A stretch of 14,851 bases of DNA from Bordetella parapertussis (GTDB taxonomy: Bacteria; Pseudomonadota; Gammaproteobacteria; Burkholderiales; SG8-41): assembly GCA_945870465.1 (NCBI GenBank), contig CAMBSS010000110.1:1-14851 (forward strand), in the 5' to 3' direction. The position numbers and the translations under genes are program-made. Below are positions 1-6,269 of the stretch, piece by piece (the stretch's first letter is position 1; every line of letters starts with the position of its first letter). A model generated the notes under the pieces. The model made no database searches. It was not told the origin of the DNA and saw only the letters and a program-made list of their open reading frames with translations.

Positions 1-158
1 AGCGCGTCGCCCACGCGCATTTCATCCCATACGCGCCGGCCGTCATTGTAACGGAAGCCGGCGAGCGGCGAGTTGCGCACGACCATGTGCACAGCCGTTT
101 CCGCCGGACTGGCGGGTGCGGCAAGCAGGAGTCCAAGCATCAGCAGGAAGCGCCTCAT
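1..158 (-). CDS. HIRAN-domain protein with signal peptide (C-terminus cut by window edge)
   Basis: Translated from the ATG at 158, the visible 52 residues begin with a basic, leucine-rich signal peptide (MRRFLLMLGLLLAAPASPA). A stretch typical of a HIRAN domain follows: NSPLAGFRYNDGRRVWDEMR and then VGDAL. HIRAN domains occur in DNA-repair helicases such as HLTF/Rad5, where they bind DNA 3' ends, and as small stand-alone bacterial proteins. The gene follows hemJ with a 50-base gap, so it is probably co-transcribed with it. A short AGGGG lies almost directly before the ATG, closer than usual for a ribosome binding site. The signal peptide is odd for a DNA-binding fold and suggests a periplasmic role. 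The rest of the domain lies outside the window. Family assignment is from motif recognition only. Confidence 0.72.
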   Translation of the reverse strand, partial: MRRFLLMLGLLLAAPASPAETAVHMVVRNSPLAGFRYNDGRRVWDEMRVGDA

Positions 159-192
159 GCCCCTGTAAACGCGCGGGGCGGGGCTGCGGAGA

Positions 193-208
193 TATTACTT
201 AGGTAATA
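193..208. promoter_or_regulatory. AT-rich palindrome between hemJ and the HIRAN gene
   Basis: TATTACTTAGGTAATA is a 16-base near-perfect palindrome with one mismatched pair. It directly abuts the hemJ stop codon and lies about 35 bases before the HIRAN gene start, in otherwise very GC-rich surroundings. It could be an operator or a weak processing or termination hairpin. No matching sigma70 promoter was found beside it. Confidence 0.35.
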
Positions 209-625
209 CTAGAAAGGTTTTACAACGACCAGGATGACGATTGCGATCAGGATGACGACCGGCAATTCGTTGAGCCAGCGGTAAAACACGTGACCATGAC
301 GGTTACAGTCGTGTTTGAAGTCCATCATCAGCTTGCCGCAATACACGTGATAGGCGATGAGGACTGCGACCAGCGCCAGCTTGGCATGCAGCCAGCCACC
401 GTTAAAGCCGTAGCCCAACCACAGCCATGTGCCGGAGACGAGCGTCAACACCGCGCCCGGCGTCATGATGCCGAAAAACAATTTCCGCTCCATGATCTTG
501 AAACGCGCGATGCCCACGGCGTCGTCCGCCATCGCGTGGTAGACAAAGAGCCGCGGCAAATAAAACAGCGCGGCGAACCAGGTCACCATGAATACGATGT
601 GAAACGCTTTTATCCAGAGCACCAT
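209..625 (-). CDS. hemJ: HemJ-type protoporphyrinogen IX oxidase (UPF0093/CopD-like membrane protein)
   Basis: This 138-residue membrane protein matches the HemJ family (about 140 residues). HemJ oxidises protoporphyrinogen IX to protoporphyrin IX at the inner membrane, the penultimate step of haem synthesis. The N-terminus has the family pattern (VLWIKAFHIVFMVTWFAALF, then YLPRLFVYHA at 22-31). Conserved histidines are at residues 9 and 30, and four hydrophobic helices lie near 3-23, 50-72, 80-100 and 120-136. The MVLW start at 625 is chosen because a strong purine-rich Shine-Dalgarno (AAGGGGAAGG) lies just before it. The reading frame stays open upstream to 946, but that part runs through hairpins and the permease gene and has no HemJ character. 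The gene lies downstream of an ABC-2 permease and a double hairpin, and upstream of the HIRAN gene. Confidence 0.88.
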   Translation of the reverse strand: MVLWIKAFHIVFMVTWFAALFYLPRLFVYHAMADDAVGIARFKIMERKLFFGIMTPGAVLTLVSGTWLWLGYGFNGGWLHAKLALVAVLIAYHVYCGKLMMDFKHDCNRHGHVFYRWLNELPVVILIAIVILVVVKPF

Positions 626-647
626 ATTTCCTTCCCCTTGCACCCTA

Positions 648-692
648 TGTGCGAATTGAGCGGCGGTTTCACCGTCCGCTCCTATTCGCACA
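648..692. repeat. Extended stem-loop 1 upstream of hemJ
   Basis: Arms at 648-663 (TGTGCGAATTGAGCGG) and 676-692 pair with only a small bulge. The stem continues inward through CGGT/ACCG to a TTC loop. This gives roughly 20 base pairs. It sits in the 107-base gap between the permease stop and the hemJ start, directly joined to a second hairpin. It ends before the hemJ ribosome binding site. Confidence 0.75.
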
Positions 693-732
693 GTTATGTC
701 GGCGCCCCTTTGCGGGGGCGTCCCGACATAAC
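693..732. terminator. Stem-loop 2 immediately after the permease stop codon
   Basis: GTTATGTCGG (693-702) pairs perfectly with CCGACATAAC (723-732). Inside, CGCCCC (703-708) pairs with GGGGCG (715-720) around a six-base loop, leaving a two-base bulge. The structure begins one base after the permease stop on the transcribed strand. There is no T-run after it, so it is not a textbook intrinsic terminator. It may act in transcript processing, 3'-end protection of the ABC mRNA, or attenuation before hemJ. The inverted repeat itself is certain; its role is inference. Confidence 0.55.
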
Positions 733-1521
733 TCATTTTAGGAGACGACGCCGAGTTAAAGCCAGCGCCACATAAAACCCGCCAATCGCGAACAGCGCCA
801 GTACCGCGGCATGCGCCGCCCACGCGGCAGGCACCGCGTCGTTCATCAGCGGCCTCACCAGCGCGACCGCGTGCGTCAGGGGCAGGAACAGGGCCGCCTG
901 CTGCAGTGCCGGCGGGAACTGGTCGGCGGGGAAAAACACCCCGCACAACATCATCATAGGCGTGATGAAAAGCGTGAAGTAATACATGAAGAAGTCATAG
1001 CTCGGGGACAGCGCGGTGATGATGAGCCCGAGGCTGGCGAACGCGAGGCCGGTGACGAACATGACGGGCAGCACCCACAGCGCCAGCGCCGATTGCGCGA
1101 AGCCGAGCGCTATCGACACCACCAGCACGGCGCTGCCCGCCATGAAGCTTTTGCTCGCGGCCCACACCAGTTCGGCGACCAGCACGTCATCGAGCGTGAT
1201 CGGCGCGTTCATGATGGCGTCCCAGGTTTTTTGCACGTGCATGCGCGAAAAACCGGAATACATCGCTTCGAAGGACGCGCTCATCATGGTGCTGGAACAC
1301 ACCGTGCCGGCGGCGAGGAAAGCGATGTACGAAGTGCCGAACGTATCGGGCAGCATGCGCCCCAGGCCATAGCCGAAGCCCAGCATGTAGATCATGGGGT
1401 CGGCCAGGTTGCCGAGCATCGACGGAATCGCGAGCTTGCGCCAGACCAGCATATTGCGCCGCCACACGTGTATGAAACGCAGGCTGATCCGGGGTAACGA
1501 CCAGATTTTTGCGGGACTCAT
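733..1521 (-). CDS. ABC-2 type transporter permease (NodJ/DrrB-like)
   Basis: This 262-residue inner-membrane protein is the membrane half of an ABC exporter; its partner ATPase is the gene upstream at 1714-2625. The N-terminal cytoplasmic segment (IHVWRRNMLVWRKLAIPSML) and the following GNLADPMIYMLGFGYGLG are typical of the NodJ branch of ABC-2 permeases. Six hydrophobic segments follow, with FITPMMMLCGVFFPADQFP before the last pair. The substrate is unknown; NodIJ exports lipo-oligosaccharides, but family relatives carry many lipids and drugs. The start at MSPAK (1521) is preferred. A TTG at 1539 would add six residues but lies at the edge of an inverted repeat. The Shine-Dalgarno is weak. 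A repeat-filled gap of 192 bases separates it from the ATPase gene, unusually wide for such a pair. Confidence 0.85.
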   Translation of the reverse strand: MSPAKIWSLPRISLRFIHVWRRNMLVWRKLAIPSMLGNLADPMIYMLGFGYGLGRMLPDTFGTSYIAFLAAGTVCSSTMMSASFEAMYSGFSRMHVQKTWDAIMNAPITLDDVLVAELVWAASKSFMAGSAVLVVSIALGFAQSALALWVLPVMFVTGLAFASLGLIITALSPSYDFFMYYFTLFITPMMMLCGVFFPADQFPPALQQAALFLPLTHAVALVRPLMNDAVPAAWAAHAAVLALFAIGGFYVALALTRRRLLK

Positions 1522-1537
1522 ATCAAAAAATCCAAGC

Positions 1538-1569
1538 AACCGCCGATAAACGCCGATGAACGCGGATGA
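1538..1569. repeat. Inverted repeat A, left arm
   Basis: Begins AACCGCCGATAAACGCCGAT and continues with GAACGCGGATGA. It is built of near-tandem units (GATAAACGC, GATGAACGC, GGATGA). It matches the reverse complement of 1671-1702 at 30 of 32 positions. It lies just upstream of the permease start and overlaps only the TTG alternative. Confidence 0.85.
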
Positions 1570-1670
1570 AAAGTGATAATTCAGATGACGGTGTGCATAA
1601 ATAATCCGAGAAAATAGCGAATGCTGTTTTCCCTCGCTTCCTCTGTATCAAGCGCCAATTCATCGTGTTC

Positions 1671-1702
1671 TTATCTGCGTTCATCGGCGTTTATCGGCGG
1701 TT
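1671..1702. repeat. Inverted repeat A, right arm
   Basis: This is the reverse-complement partner of 1538-1569 with two mismatches. It lies 11 bases beyond the ABC ATPase stop codon. The 101-base spacer between the arms (1570-1670) holds no gene I can support and looks more AT-rich than the flanking genes. Confidence 0.85.
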
Positions 1703-1713
1703 CCGCATTGTTG

Positions 1714-2625
1714 TTAATCCCGCAGATCGCGGCCGGTGAGGCGCAGGAATACGTCTTCGAGGTTCGCCGGGCGATGCAGGTAGCGCAACTCGGGCATTTG
1801 CTCGAGGTTGTGCAGCAGCGGTTCGACATTGTGCGCATAGCAAAAGACCGTTTCGCCGGTCTGCTCGCAGCGTTCGCACAACTTGCCGCCATGCGCGGCT
1901 GCCCATGCTTCAGCGCCGTCGCCAAACACCTCAACGACCTGCGGCTCGATATGCGCGCCGATGAGTTCGCGCGGCGTGCCGCTCGCCATGATGCGGCCAT
2001 GGTCCATGATGGCGAGGCGGTCGCACAGGCGCTCGGCTTCGTCCATGAAGTGCGTCGTCAGGAAAATCGTTTTGCCCTGCGCCGCGAGCTGGCGCAGGCG
2101 CTGCCAGATCAAATGCCGCGCCTGCGGGTCGAGGCCGGTGGTCGGCTCGTCGAGAAAAATCAGGTCGGGATCGTTGATGAGAGCGCGCGCCAGCGTGAGC
2201 CGCCGCTTCATGCCGCCCGACAGCGCTTTGATGTTGTCGTCGGCGCGGTTGGCAAGGCCTGCGAATTCGAGCAGCGCCGGTATGCGCGCATTGATATAGG
2301 CAGCGGTGAGACCGAAGTAGCGGCCGTACACCATCAGGTTTTCGCGCACGGTGAAATCGGGATCGAGATTGTCCATTTGCGGCACTACGCCGACCCGCGC
2401 GCGCGCCTTGCGCGCTTCGCGCGGAATCGGCAGGTCGAACATGCTGATGGTGCCGGCGTCGGGTTCGGTAAGACCGAGGCACAACCGCAAGGTGGTTGTT
2501 TTGCCCGCGCCGTTGGGGCCGAGCAGGCCGAAGCATTCGCCCGGCTTCAATTCCAGATCGATGCCGGCCACCACTTCGTGCGCGCCGTACGATTTCCGCA
2601 GGTCGCGGGTGACGAGATAAGTCAT
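1714..2625 (-). CDS. ABC transporter ATP-binding protein (NodI/DrrA-like)
   Basis: This 303-residue ATPase subunit powers the exporter formed with the permease at 733-1521. All motifs are intact: Walker [10 protein letters not shown] (36-44), Q-loop glutamine 83 in [10 protein letters not shown], signature LSGGM (135-139), Walker B LIFLDEP (155-161), and switch histidine 192 in [12 protein letters not shown]. After about residue 225 comes the C-terminal extension found in the NodI/DrrA/CcmA-like export ATPases, ending in [16 protein letters not shown], which is highly typical of that group. The start ATG at 2625 overlaps the stop of the alpha/beta hydrolase (ATGA), implying translational coupling. 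The cargo cannot be told from the sequence. Confidence 0.93.
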   Translation of the reverse strand: MTYLVTRDLRKSYGAHEVVAGIDLELKPGECFGLLGPNGAGKTTTLRLCLGLTEPDAGTISMFDLPIPREARKARARVGVVPQMDNLDPDFTVRENLMVYGRYFGLTAAYINARIPALLEFAGLANRADDNIKALSGGMKRRLTLARALINDPDLIFLDEPTTGLDPQARHLIWQRLRQLAAQGKTIFLTTHFMDEAERLCDRLAIMDHGRIMASGTPRELIGAHIEPQVVEVFGDGAEAWAAAHGGKLCERCEQTGETVFCYAHNVEPLLHNLEQMPELRYLHRPANLEDVFLRLTGRDLRD

Positions 2626-3230
2626 CGGCAGTGCCGCGTCACGATCTGCTGGATGATATGCAGGCGGCCATGAAAAAAATGCTCGCCGCCCGGCACCACC
2701 ACGACCGGCAGGTTCTGGGGCCGTGCCCAGTCGAGTACTGCTGACAGCGGCACCACGTCGTCGACTTCGCCGTGGATGACCAGCGCGCCGGCGGCGACTT
2801 CTTCCGTCGCAAAGCGGTTCACCGCCGGCGCCACCAGCACGAGCTGGTCGGGCTTAAGCGCCTTGGCGACGCGTGTCTGCACGAAACTGCCGAACGAGAA
2901 GCCGGCGCAGGTGAGCGGCAACTGCCCGTATTTTTCCTGTGCGTAACGCACGACCGCAATCAGGTCGGCGGTCTCGCCGCGGCCTTCGTCGTGAATTCCG
3001 GTGCTGGCGCCGACGCCGCGAAAGTTCGGCCGTAGCGCAACGAAACCCAACGCGTAAAACGTGCGCGCGAGGGTCGTCACCACTTTGTTGTCTTTGGTGC
3101 CGCCCATCAGCGGATGCGGGTGCGCGATCAGCGCGATGGCGCGCCGGCTGTCACCGGGATCGCTGACGTCGACTTCGATCTTGCCCGCCGGCCCGTCGAG
3201 CAGCAGATTTTCTGTCGTCGCAGGTCTCAA
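2622..3230 (-). CDS. Alpha/beta hydrolase (dienelactone hydrolase-like fold)
   Basis: This 202-residue cytoplasmic hydrolase has a recognisable catalytic triad. The nucleophile is Ser112 in GFSFGS (a GxSxG elbow). Asp157 or 158 lies in HGEVDDVVP, and His184 in [10 protein letters not shown]. An oxyanion-region motif [15 protein letters not shown] and FRGVGASTG match a common proteobacterial group of small hydrolases with unknown natural substrate. The only reasonable start is a TTG at 3230 that shares TTGA with the stop of the ferredoxin gene; no ATG is available before the conserved core. The downstream end overlaps the ABC ATPase start in the same way. Ferredoxin, hydrolase and ATPase are therefore very likely made from one mRNA. 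Confidence 0.85.
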   Translation of the reverse strand: MRPATTENLLLDGPAGKIEVDVSDPGDSRRAIALIAHPHPLMGGTKDNKVVTTLARTFYALGFVALRPNFRGVGASTGIHDEGRGETADLIAVVRYAQEKYGQLPLTCAGFSFGSFVQTRVAKALKPDQLVLVAPAVNRFATEEVAAGALVIHGEVDDVVPLSAVLDWARPQNLPVVVVPGGEHFFHGRLHIIQQIVTRHCR

Positions 3231-3535
3231 ATCTTCAGGCGTTCGACTACGCGGCCGTTCTGCAAATGCTCGCTGACGATTTCGTCGATGTCTTCGCGGT
3301 CCACGTAGGTGTACCAGACTTCTTCAGGGTAGACGACCAGCACCGGGCCTTCTTCGCAGCGGTCGAGGCAACCCGCCTGGTTGATGCGCACCTTGCCGGC
3401 GCCGGAAAGCCCCAGCGATTTTATTTTGTCTTTCGCGTAGTCGCGTATTTCCGTCGCGCCGCGGTCATTGCAGCAGACGCGGCTGCCATCGCGCTGATTG
3501 CAGCAGAAAAAAACGTGGTGCTTGTAGTAGCTCAT
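3227..3535 (-). CDS. Thioredoxin-fold [2Fe-2S] ferredoxin
   Basis: This 102-residue protein resembles the thioredoxin-like [2Fe-2S] ferredoxins (Shethna protein I type), small electron carriers of the cytoplasm. Candidate cluster ligands are Cys11 or Cys12, Cys21 or Cys22, Cys56 and Cys60, the last two in QAGCLDRCEEGP, a diagnostic motif. The C-terminal half (VVYPEEVWYTYVDREDIDEI) also matches the family. Two adjacent cysteine pairs make the first two ligands ambiguous. The ATG at 3535 is the natural start. I see no clear Shine-Dalgarno before it, and the 81 bases upstream (3536-3616) hold no convincing sigma70 promoter. It overlaps the hydrolase gene. The redox partner is unknown. Confidence 0.88.
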   Translation of the reverse strand: MSYYKHHVFFCCNQRDGSRVCCNDRGATEIRDYAKDKIKSLGLSGAGKVRINQAGCLDRCEEGPVLVVYPEEVWYTYVDREDIDEIVSEHLQNGRVVERLKI

Positions 3536-3616
3536 AAATTATGGTTTTGGCGACGTGAGGCAATGACGGACTTAATCGGGTCTGTATGGTACTGCAAAAG
3601 CCGCTCTAATGACTAA

Positions 3617-3976
3617 TCAGAACGCGTTGTACTTGCGGGCGTTGCCCTTCGCGCGCCGCACCGGATACTTGCGGGCATTCACACGCATCTTGCGCCGCGC
3701 CGCCGCCAGCAGATCGATATCGAGCACATCGGCAAGCCGTGTGAGGTAGAGCAGCACGTCGGCGATTTCGTCTTCGACCGCGCGTTTTCCCGTGGCGTCG
3801 AAACGCGTGCTTTGCTCAGGTGTGAGCCACTGAAAATGTTCGAGCAGCTCAGCGGCTTCTACGCTCAAGGCCATGGCGAGATTTTTCGGTGTGTGGAACT
3901 GCTGCCAGTCGCGCGCGGCGGCAAAGCGGCGCAGCGCATCGCGCAGGCCGGTGAGGGTGGCAGGTTGTCGGGGCAT
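3617..3976 (-). CDS. MazG-like nucleotide pyrophosphohydrolase (dCTPase/RS21-C6 type)
   Basis: This 119-residue all-alpha NTP pyrophosphohydrolase probably cleaves non-canonical or surplus dNTPs to the monophosphate in a house-cleaning role. The metal-binding acidic residues are visible: SVEAAELLEHF (Glu40, Glu43, Glu46) and EDEIADVLLYL (Glu70, Asp73). DWQQFHTPKNLAMALS before them and the C-terminal KYPVRRAKG are typical of the small single-domain dCTPase-like branch. The start at 3976 is supported by AAGGAAAG seven bases upstream. The frame opens further back to 4033, but that segment overlaps the end of the VanZ gene and is not family-like. It lies 28 bases after the VanZ-like gene and probably shares its transcript. 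Confidence 0.88.
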   Translation of the reverse strand: MPRQPATLTGLRDALRRFAAARDWQQFHTPKNLAMALSVEAAELLEHFQWLTPEQSTRFDATGKRAVEDEIADVLLYLTRLADVLDIDLLAAARRKMRVNARKYPVRRAKGNARKYNAF

Positions 3977-3983
3977 GGATGGG

Positions 3984-3991
3984 CTTTCCTT
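3984..3991 (-). promoter_or_regulatory. Shine-Dalgarno deciding the pyrophosphohydrolase start
   Basis: AAGGAAAG on the minus strand, seven bases before the ATG at 3976. It argues against the longer alternative start at 4033, which has no such site. Confidence 0.65.
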
Positions 3992-4004
3992 GAAATGCAG
4001 TGGT

Positions 4005-5072
4005 TCAGCGCGCGCGGCGGGCAGGGCCGGCACGCAAGAGTCCGATCAGGAGCAGGATTGCGACGAACGGCCAGCACTGTGAAAGAATGCGCACGATGCC
4101 GCCGAAATTGGCCAGGTGCGTAGTCTGCACGCTGGTCGTGAAGACCGGCAGCGTCTGGTACGGATTGTCGGGCGTGATGTTGACGATCACTACTACGGCC
4201 ACCACACAGACAGCGGCGAGCGCCGCACGCGCCCACGGCGCCAGCCAGTACAGTAACGCCACGCCTACGGCGCCGGCCGCGAGACCCGATCCCACGCCGG
4301 GCGTCAGCCATTGCAGACCGCTGGCAGCGCGCGTGAAAGCAATCGCGGCTATCGATTTGGCGGCCATGCTCAGCAGCAGCGTCACCACCATTGCGCGCAA
4401 CGCATAACGCGGCGACTGCATCAGCAGTGAGACGATGAGGCCCACAGCCATCACCGTCAGGGTCACCACGGCAGCTTCCGCCAGCAGATAGGCCTGGGAC
4501 GAATGCATGAACATCGGTGTGATACCTAACGCCTCGCGCAGATTGCCGCTGCCGAACGCGAGCGGCGACGGATGAAACTGGATCACGACCCACAGCGCCA
4601 CCACCAGCAGGCCGCAGTCGCCCAGCCTGCCCGACCGCACCATGCGCTGGCGCAATGCCGCCAGCGGATTGTTCCAGAGCGTCAGCAGCAGCGCGCCGAG
4701 CGCGCCGAGTACGGCGCCAGCGCTGTTGGAAAGCAGATCGACGTTCGAGGCTATGCGTGCCGGCAGAAACATCTGCACGCTTTCCAGCAGCAGGCTCAGC
4801 ACTGCGGCGACCAGCGTGGCAATCACGAAAGCGGCGGCGGGTGCCAGCGGCGGGCGCAGCGCGAAATACAGCATGGCGCCCAGCGGCAGATAGGCCACCA
4901 CGTTCAGAGCGATGTCGGTCGCGGTGATATAGCGCGGCCAAGGTGCTGTCAGAAAGCGCAGCACTTCATCGGGCGGCATGCGCCAGCCGGCGAACGGCTG
5001 CAAGCTGGCATACACGATGACCAGTGTGTAAGCTAGCGCTATGTATCCGGCAAGCTTGGGCCCACGCGACAT
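4005..5072 (-). CDS. VanZ-family integral membrane protein
   Basis: This 355-residue protein is mostly hydrophobic. The N-terminal third is a VanZ domain: a first helix at about 8-25, TATDIALNVVAYLPLGAMLY (about 51-70), then LLLESVQMFLPARIASNVDL (95-112) and LLSNSAGAVLGALG, the classic VanZ signature. A further five or six helices follow, ending in a basic tail. VanZ of enterococci confers low-level teicoplanin resistance, but the role of most bacterial homologues is unknown and a cell-envelope role is only inference. The start is fixed: an in-frame TAG lies just upstream, and the ATG at 5072 shares CATG with the divergent DHH gene. No Shine-Dalgarno is present, but TAGAAT lies exactly six bases before the ATG, which would fit a leaderless transcript. 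Confidence 0.85.
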   Translation of the reverse strand: MSRGPKLAGYIALAYTLVIVYASLQPFAGWRMPPDEVLRFLTAPWPRYITATDIALNVVAYLPLGAMLYFALRPPLAPAAAFVIATLVAAVLSLLLESVQMFLPARIASNVDLLSNSAGAVLGALGALLLTLWNNPLAALRQRMVRSGRLGDCGLLVVALWVVIQFHPSPLAFGSGNLREALGITPMFMHSSQAYLLAEAAVVTLTVMAVGLIVSLLMQSPRYALRAMVVTLLLSMAAKSIAAIAFTRAASGLQWLTPGVGSGLAAGAVGVALLYWLAPWARAALAAVCVVAVVVIVNITPDNPYQTLPVFTTSVQTTHLANFGGIVRILSQCWPFVAILLLIGLLRAGPARRAR

Positions 5073-6024
5073 GACAGTATTCTATGACGTTTTCAATGGC
5101 GATGCAGATGGTATCTGCGCGCTGCATCAGCTGCGGTTGGCAGAACCTCGCGCAAGTGTGCTTGTCACCGGTGTCAAGCGCGACATCGCGCTGCTCGAAC
5201 GCGTCGAGGCGCAAGCGGGCGACACGGTCACCGTGCTCGATATCTCGCTGGCACGCAATATTGCCGCGCTGCAAAAATTGCTCGCGCGCGGCGCGCACTG
5301 CCGCTACTTCGACCATCATTTCGCGGGCGAGGTGCCGGCGCATCAGAATCTCGAGGCGCATATCGATACCGCGCCGGATGTGTGTACGAGCCTGTTGGTC
5401 GACCGCTATCTCGGCGGCCGCCAGCGCGCCTGGGCGGTGGTCGCGGCGTTCGGCGACAATCTCGCCGCGGCGGCGTCGAGCGCGGCCGCTCCGCTCAACC
5501 TGAACGACCTCCAGCTCGCGCAGTTGCAGGAACTCGGGGAATGCATCAATTACAACGCGTACGGCGAGAGCGTCGAAGACCTGAATTACCATCCGGCCGA
5601 TTTGTACGAGACGCTTGCGCGCTATCCCGACCCTTTCCAGTTCATCACCGGCGAACCCGTGTTCGAAATTCTGCGCGCCGCACGTGCCGACGACCTGTTT
5701 CGTGTGAGCGAACTCGAGCCGGCGCTGGAAAATGCGCGCGGTGCAATCTACGTATTGCCGGACGTTGCATGGAGCCGGCGCGTCAGCGGTACATTCGGCA
5801 ACCAGCTCGCGGCCGGGAATCCCGAACGTGCGCATGCCGTGCTGACGGCCCGTGGCGATGCTTACGCAGTCAGCGTGCGCGCGCCGGTGGCGCAGCCGCG
5901 CGGCGCCGACGAGTTATGCCGGCAGTTCGCGGGCGGCGGCCGGCAGGGCGCGGCGGGAATAGACGTGCTGCCCGCGGGCGAATACGAGCGGTTCGTGGCG
6001 GCGTTCGATAAAGCGTACGGCTAG
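5071..6024 (+). CDS. DHH-family phosphoesterase
   Basis: This 317-residue protein is the only plus-strand gene in the window. N-terminal motifs are MTVFYDVFNGDADGICALHQ (metal-binding Asp11 and Asp13), VLDISLARN (Asp57), YFDHHFAGE (the DHH triad, 81-83) and HIDTAPDVCTSLL (Asp99). These are the Mn-binding residues of the DHH superfamily (RecJ, NrnA, PPX1). The C-terminus has GGGRQGAAGIDVLP at 288-301, apparently a DHHA1-like glycine motif with Arg where NrnA-type enzymes have His. The substrate is unknown; a short-oligonucleotide or cyclic-dinucleotide breakdown product is possible. The start at 5071 fits homologues, which begin close to the DVFNGDADG motif; an ATG at 5041 is also open. Neither has a Shine-Dalgarno. 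It diverges from VanZ and converges on the Bug receptor gene. Confidence 0.85.
   Translation: MTVFYDVFNGDADGICALHQLRLAEPRASVLVTGVKRDIALLERVEAQAGDTVTVLDISLARNIAALQKLLARGAHCRYFDHHFAGEVPAHQNLEAHIDTAPDVCTSLLVDRYLGGRQRAWAVVAAFGDNLAAAASSAAAPLNLNDLQLAQLQELGECINYNAYGESVEDLNYHPADLYETLARYPDPFQFITGEPVFEILRAARADDLFRVSELEPALENARGAIYVLPDVAWSRRVSGTFGNQLAAGNPERAHAVLTARGDAYAVSVRAPVAQPRGADELCRQFAGGGRQGAAGIDVLPAGEYERFVAAFDKAYG
5079..5084 (-). promoter_or_regulatory. Possible -10 element for a leaderless VanZ transcript
   Basis: TAGAAT on the minus strand ends six bases before the VanZ start codon. A transcript from it would begin at or next to the ATG. No good -35 box is visible, and the element lies inside the first codons of the DHH gene. 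Tentative. Confidence 0.25.
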
Positions 6025-6040
6025 GTACTAGCTATTCAAT

Positions 6041-6077
6041 CTTGAACCGCGAAGGACGCGAAGGACGCGAAGGGAAG
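6041..6077. repeat. Inverted repeat B, left arm
   Basis: CTTGAACCGC followed by tandem GAAGGACGC units. It matches the reverse complement of 6164-6200 in all but about five of 37 positions. It begins 16 bases after the DHH stop codon. Confidence 0.9.
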
Positions 6078-6163
6078 CTTCAGAAGGTGAGGGGAATCGA
6101 TTTTTAGAAATTTTAGTGAGGCAATTTGGAATCAACTCAACGACTTTTTTTGAATTCCTTTGA

Positions 6164-6200
6164 TTTTCCTTTGCGTCCTTCGCGTCCTTTGCGGTTAAAG
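6164..6200. repeat. Inverted repeat B, right arm
   Basis: This is the partner of 6041-6077, read in reverse complement as CTTTAACCGC followed by AAAGGACGCGAAGGACGC. The 86-base spacer (6078-6163) is visibly AT-rich, with a T7 run at 6144-6151. It contains no gene. The pair lies between converging genes, so the folded transcript could act as a bidirectional terminator. Confidence 0.9.
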
Positions 6201-6269
6201 ACTTGCGCTTTTAGTCGTGTACACGCAGTGGAGTATTAGCAAAAATCCACTGTAAACCAACTTTGCAAG

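Noticed and set aside
626..946. N-terminal extension of HemJ by 107 residues
   Set aside because: It passes through the double hairpin and into the permease gene, has no family similarity, and a strong Shine-Dalgarno marks the internal start at 625.
1522..1539. TTG start for the ABC permease, six residues earlier
   Set aside because: It lies at the edge of inverted repeat A, lacks a suitable ribosome site, and the later ATG gives an N-terminus like that of NodJ relatives.
3536..3616. Promoter for the ferredoxin–hydrolase–ABC group
   Set aside because: TTGC-type hexamers and a CATAAT are present but never at 16-18 base spacing, so I do not call one.
6045..6073. CRISPR-like short repeats
   Set aside because: Only two to three tandem units without spacers, present as an inverted pair; no cas genes are nearby.
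6226..6252. Hairpin CAGTGGA/TCCACTG as a terminator of the Bug receptor gene
   Set aside because: Only seven pairs with a 13-base loop, and no T-run after it on either strand.
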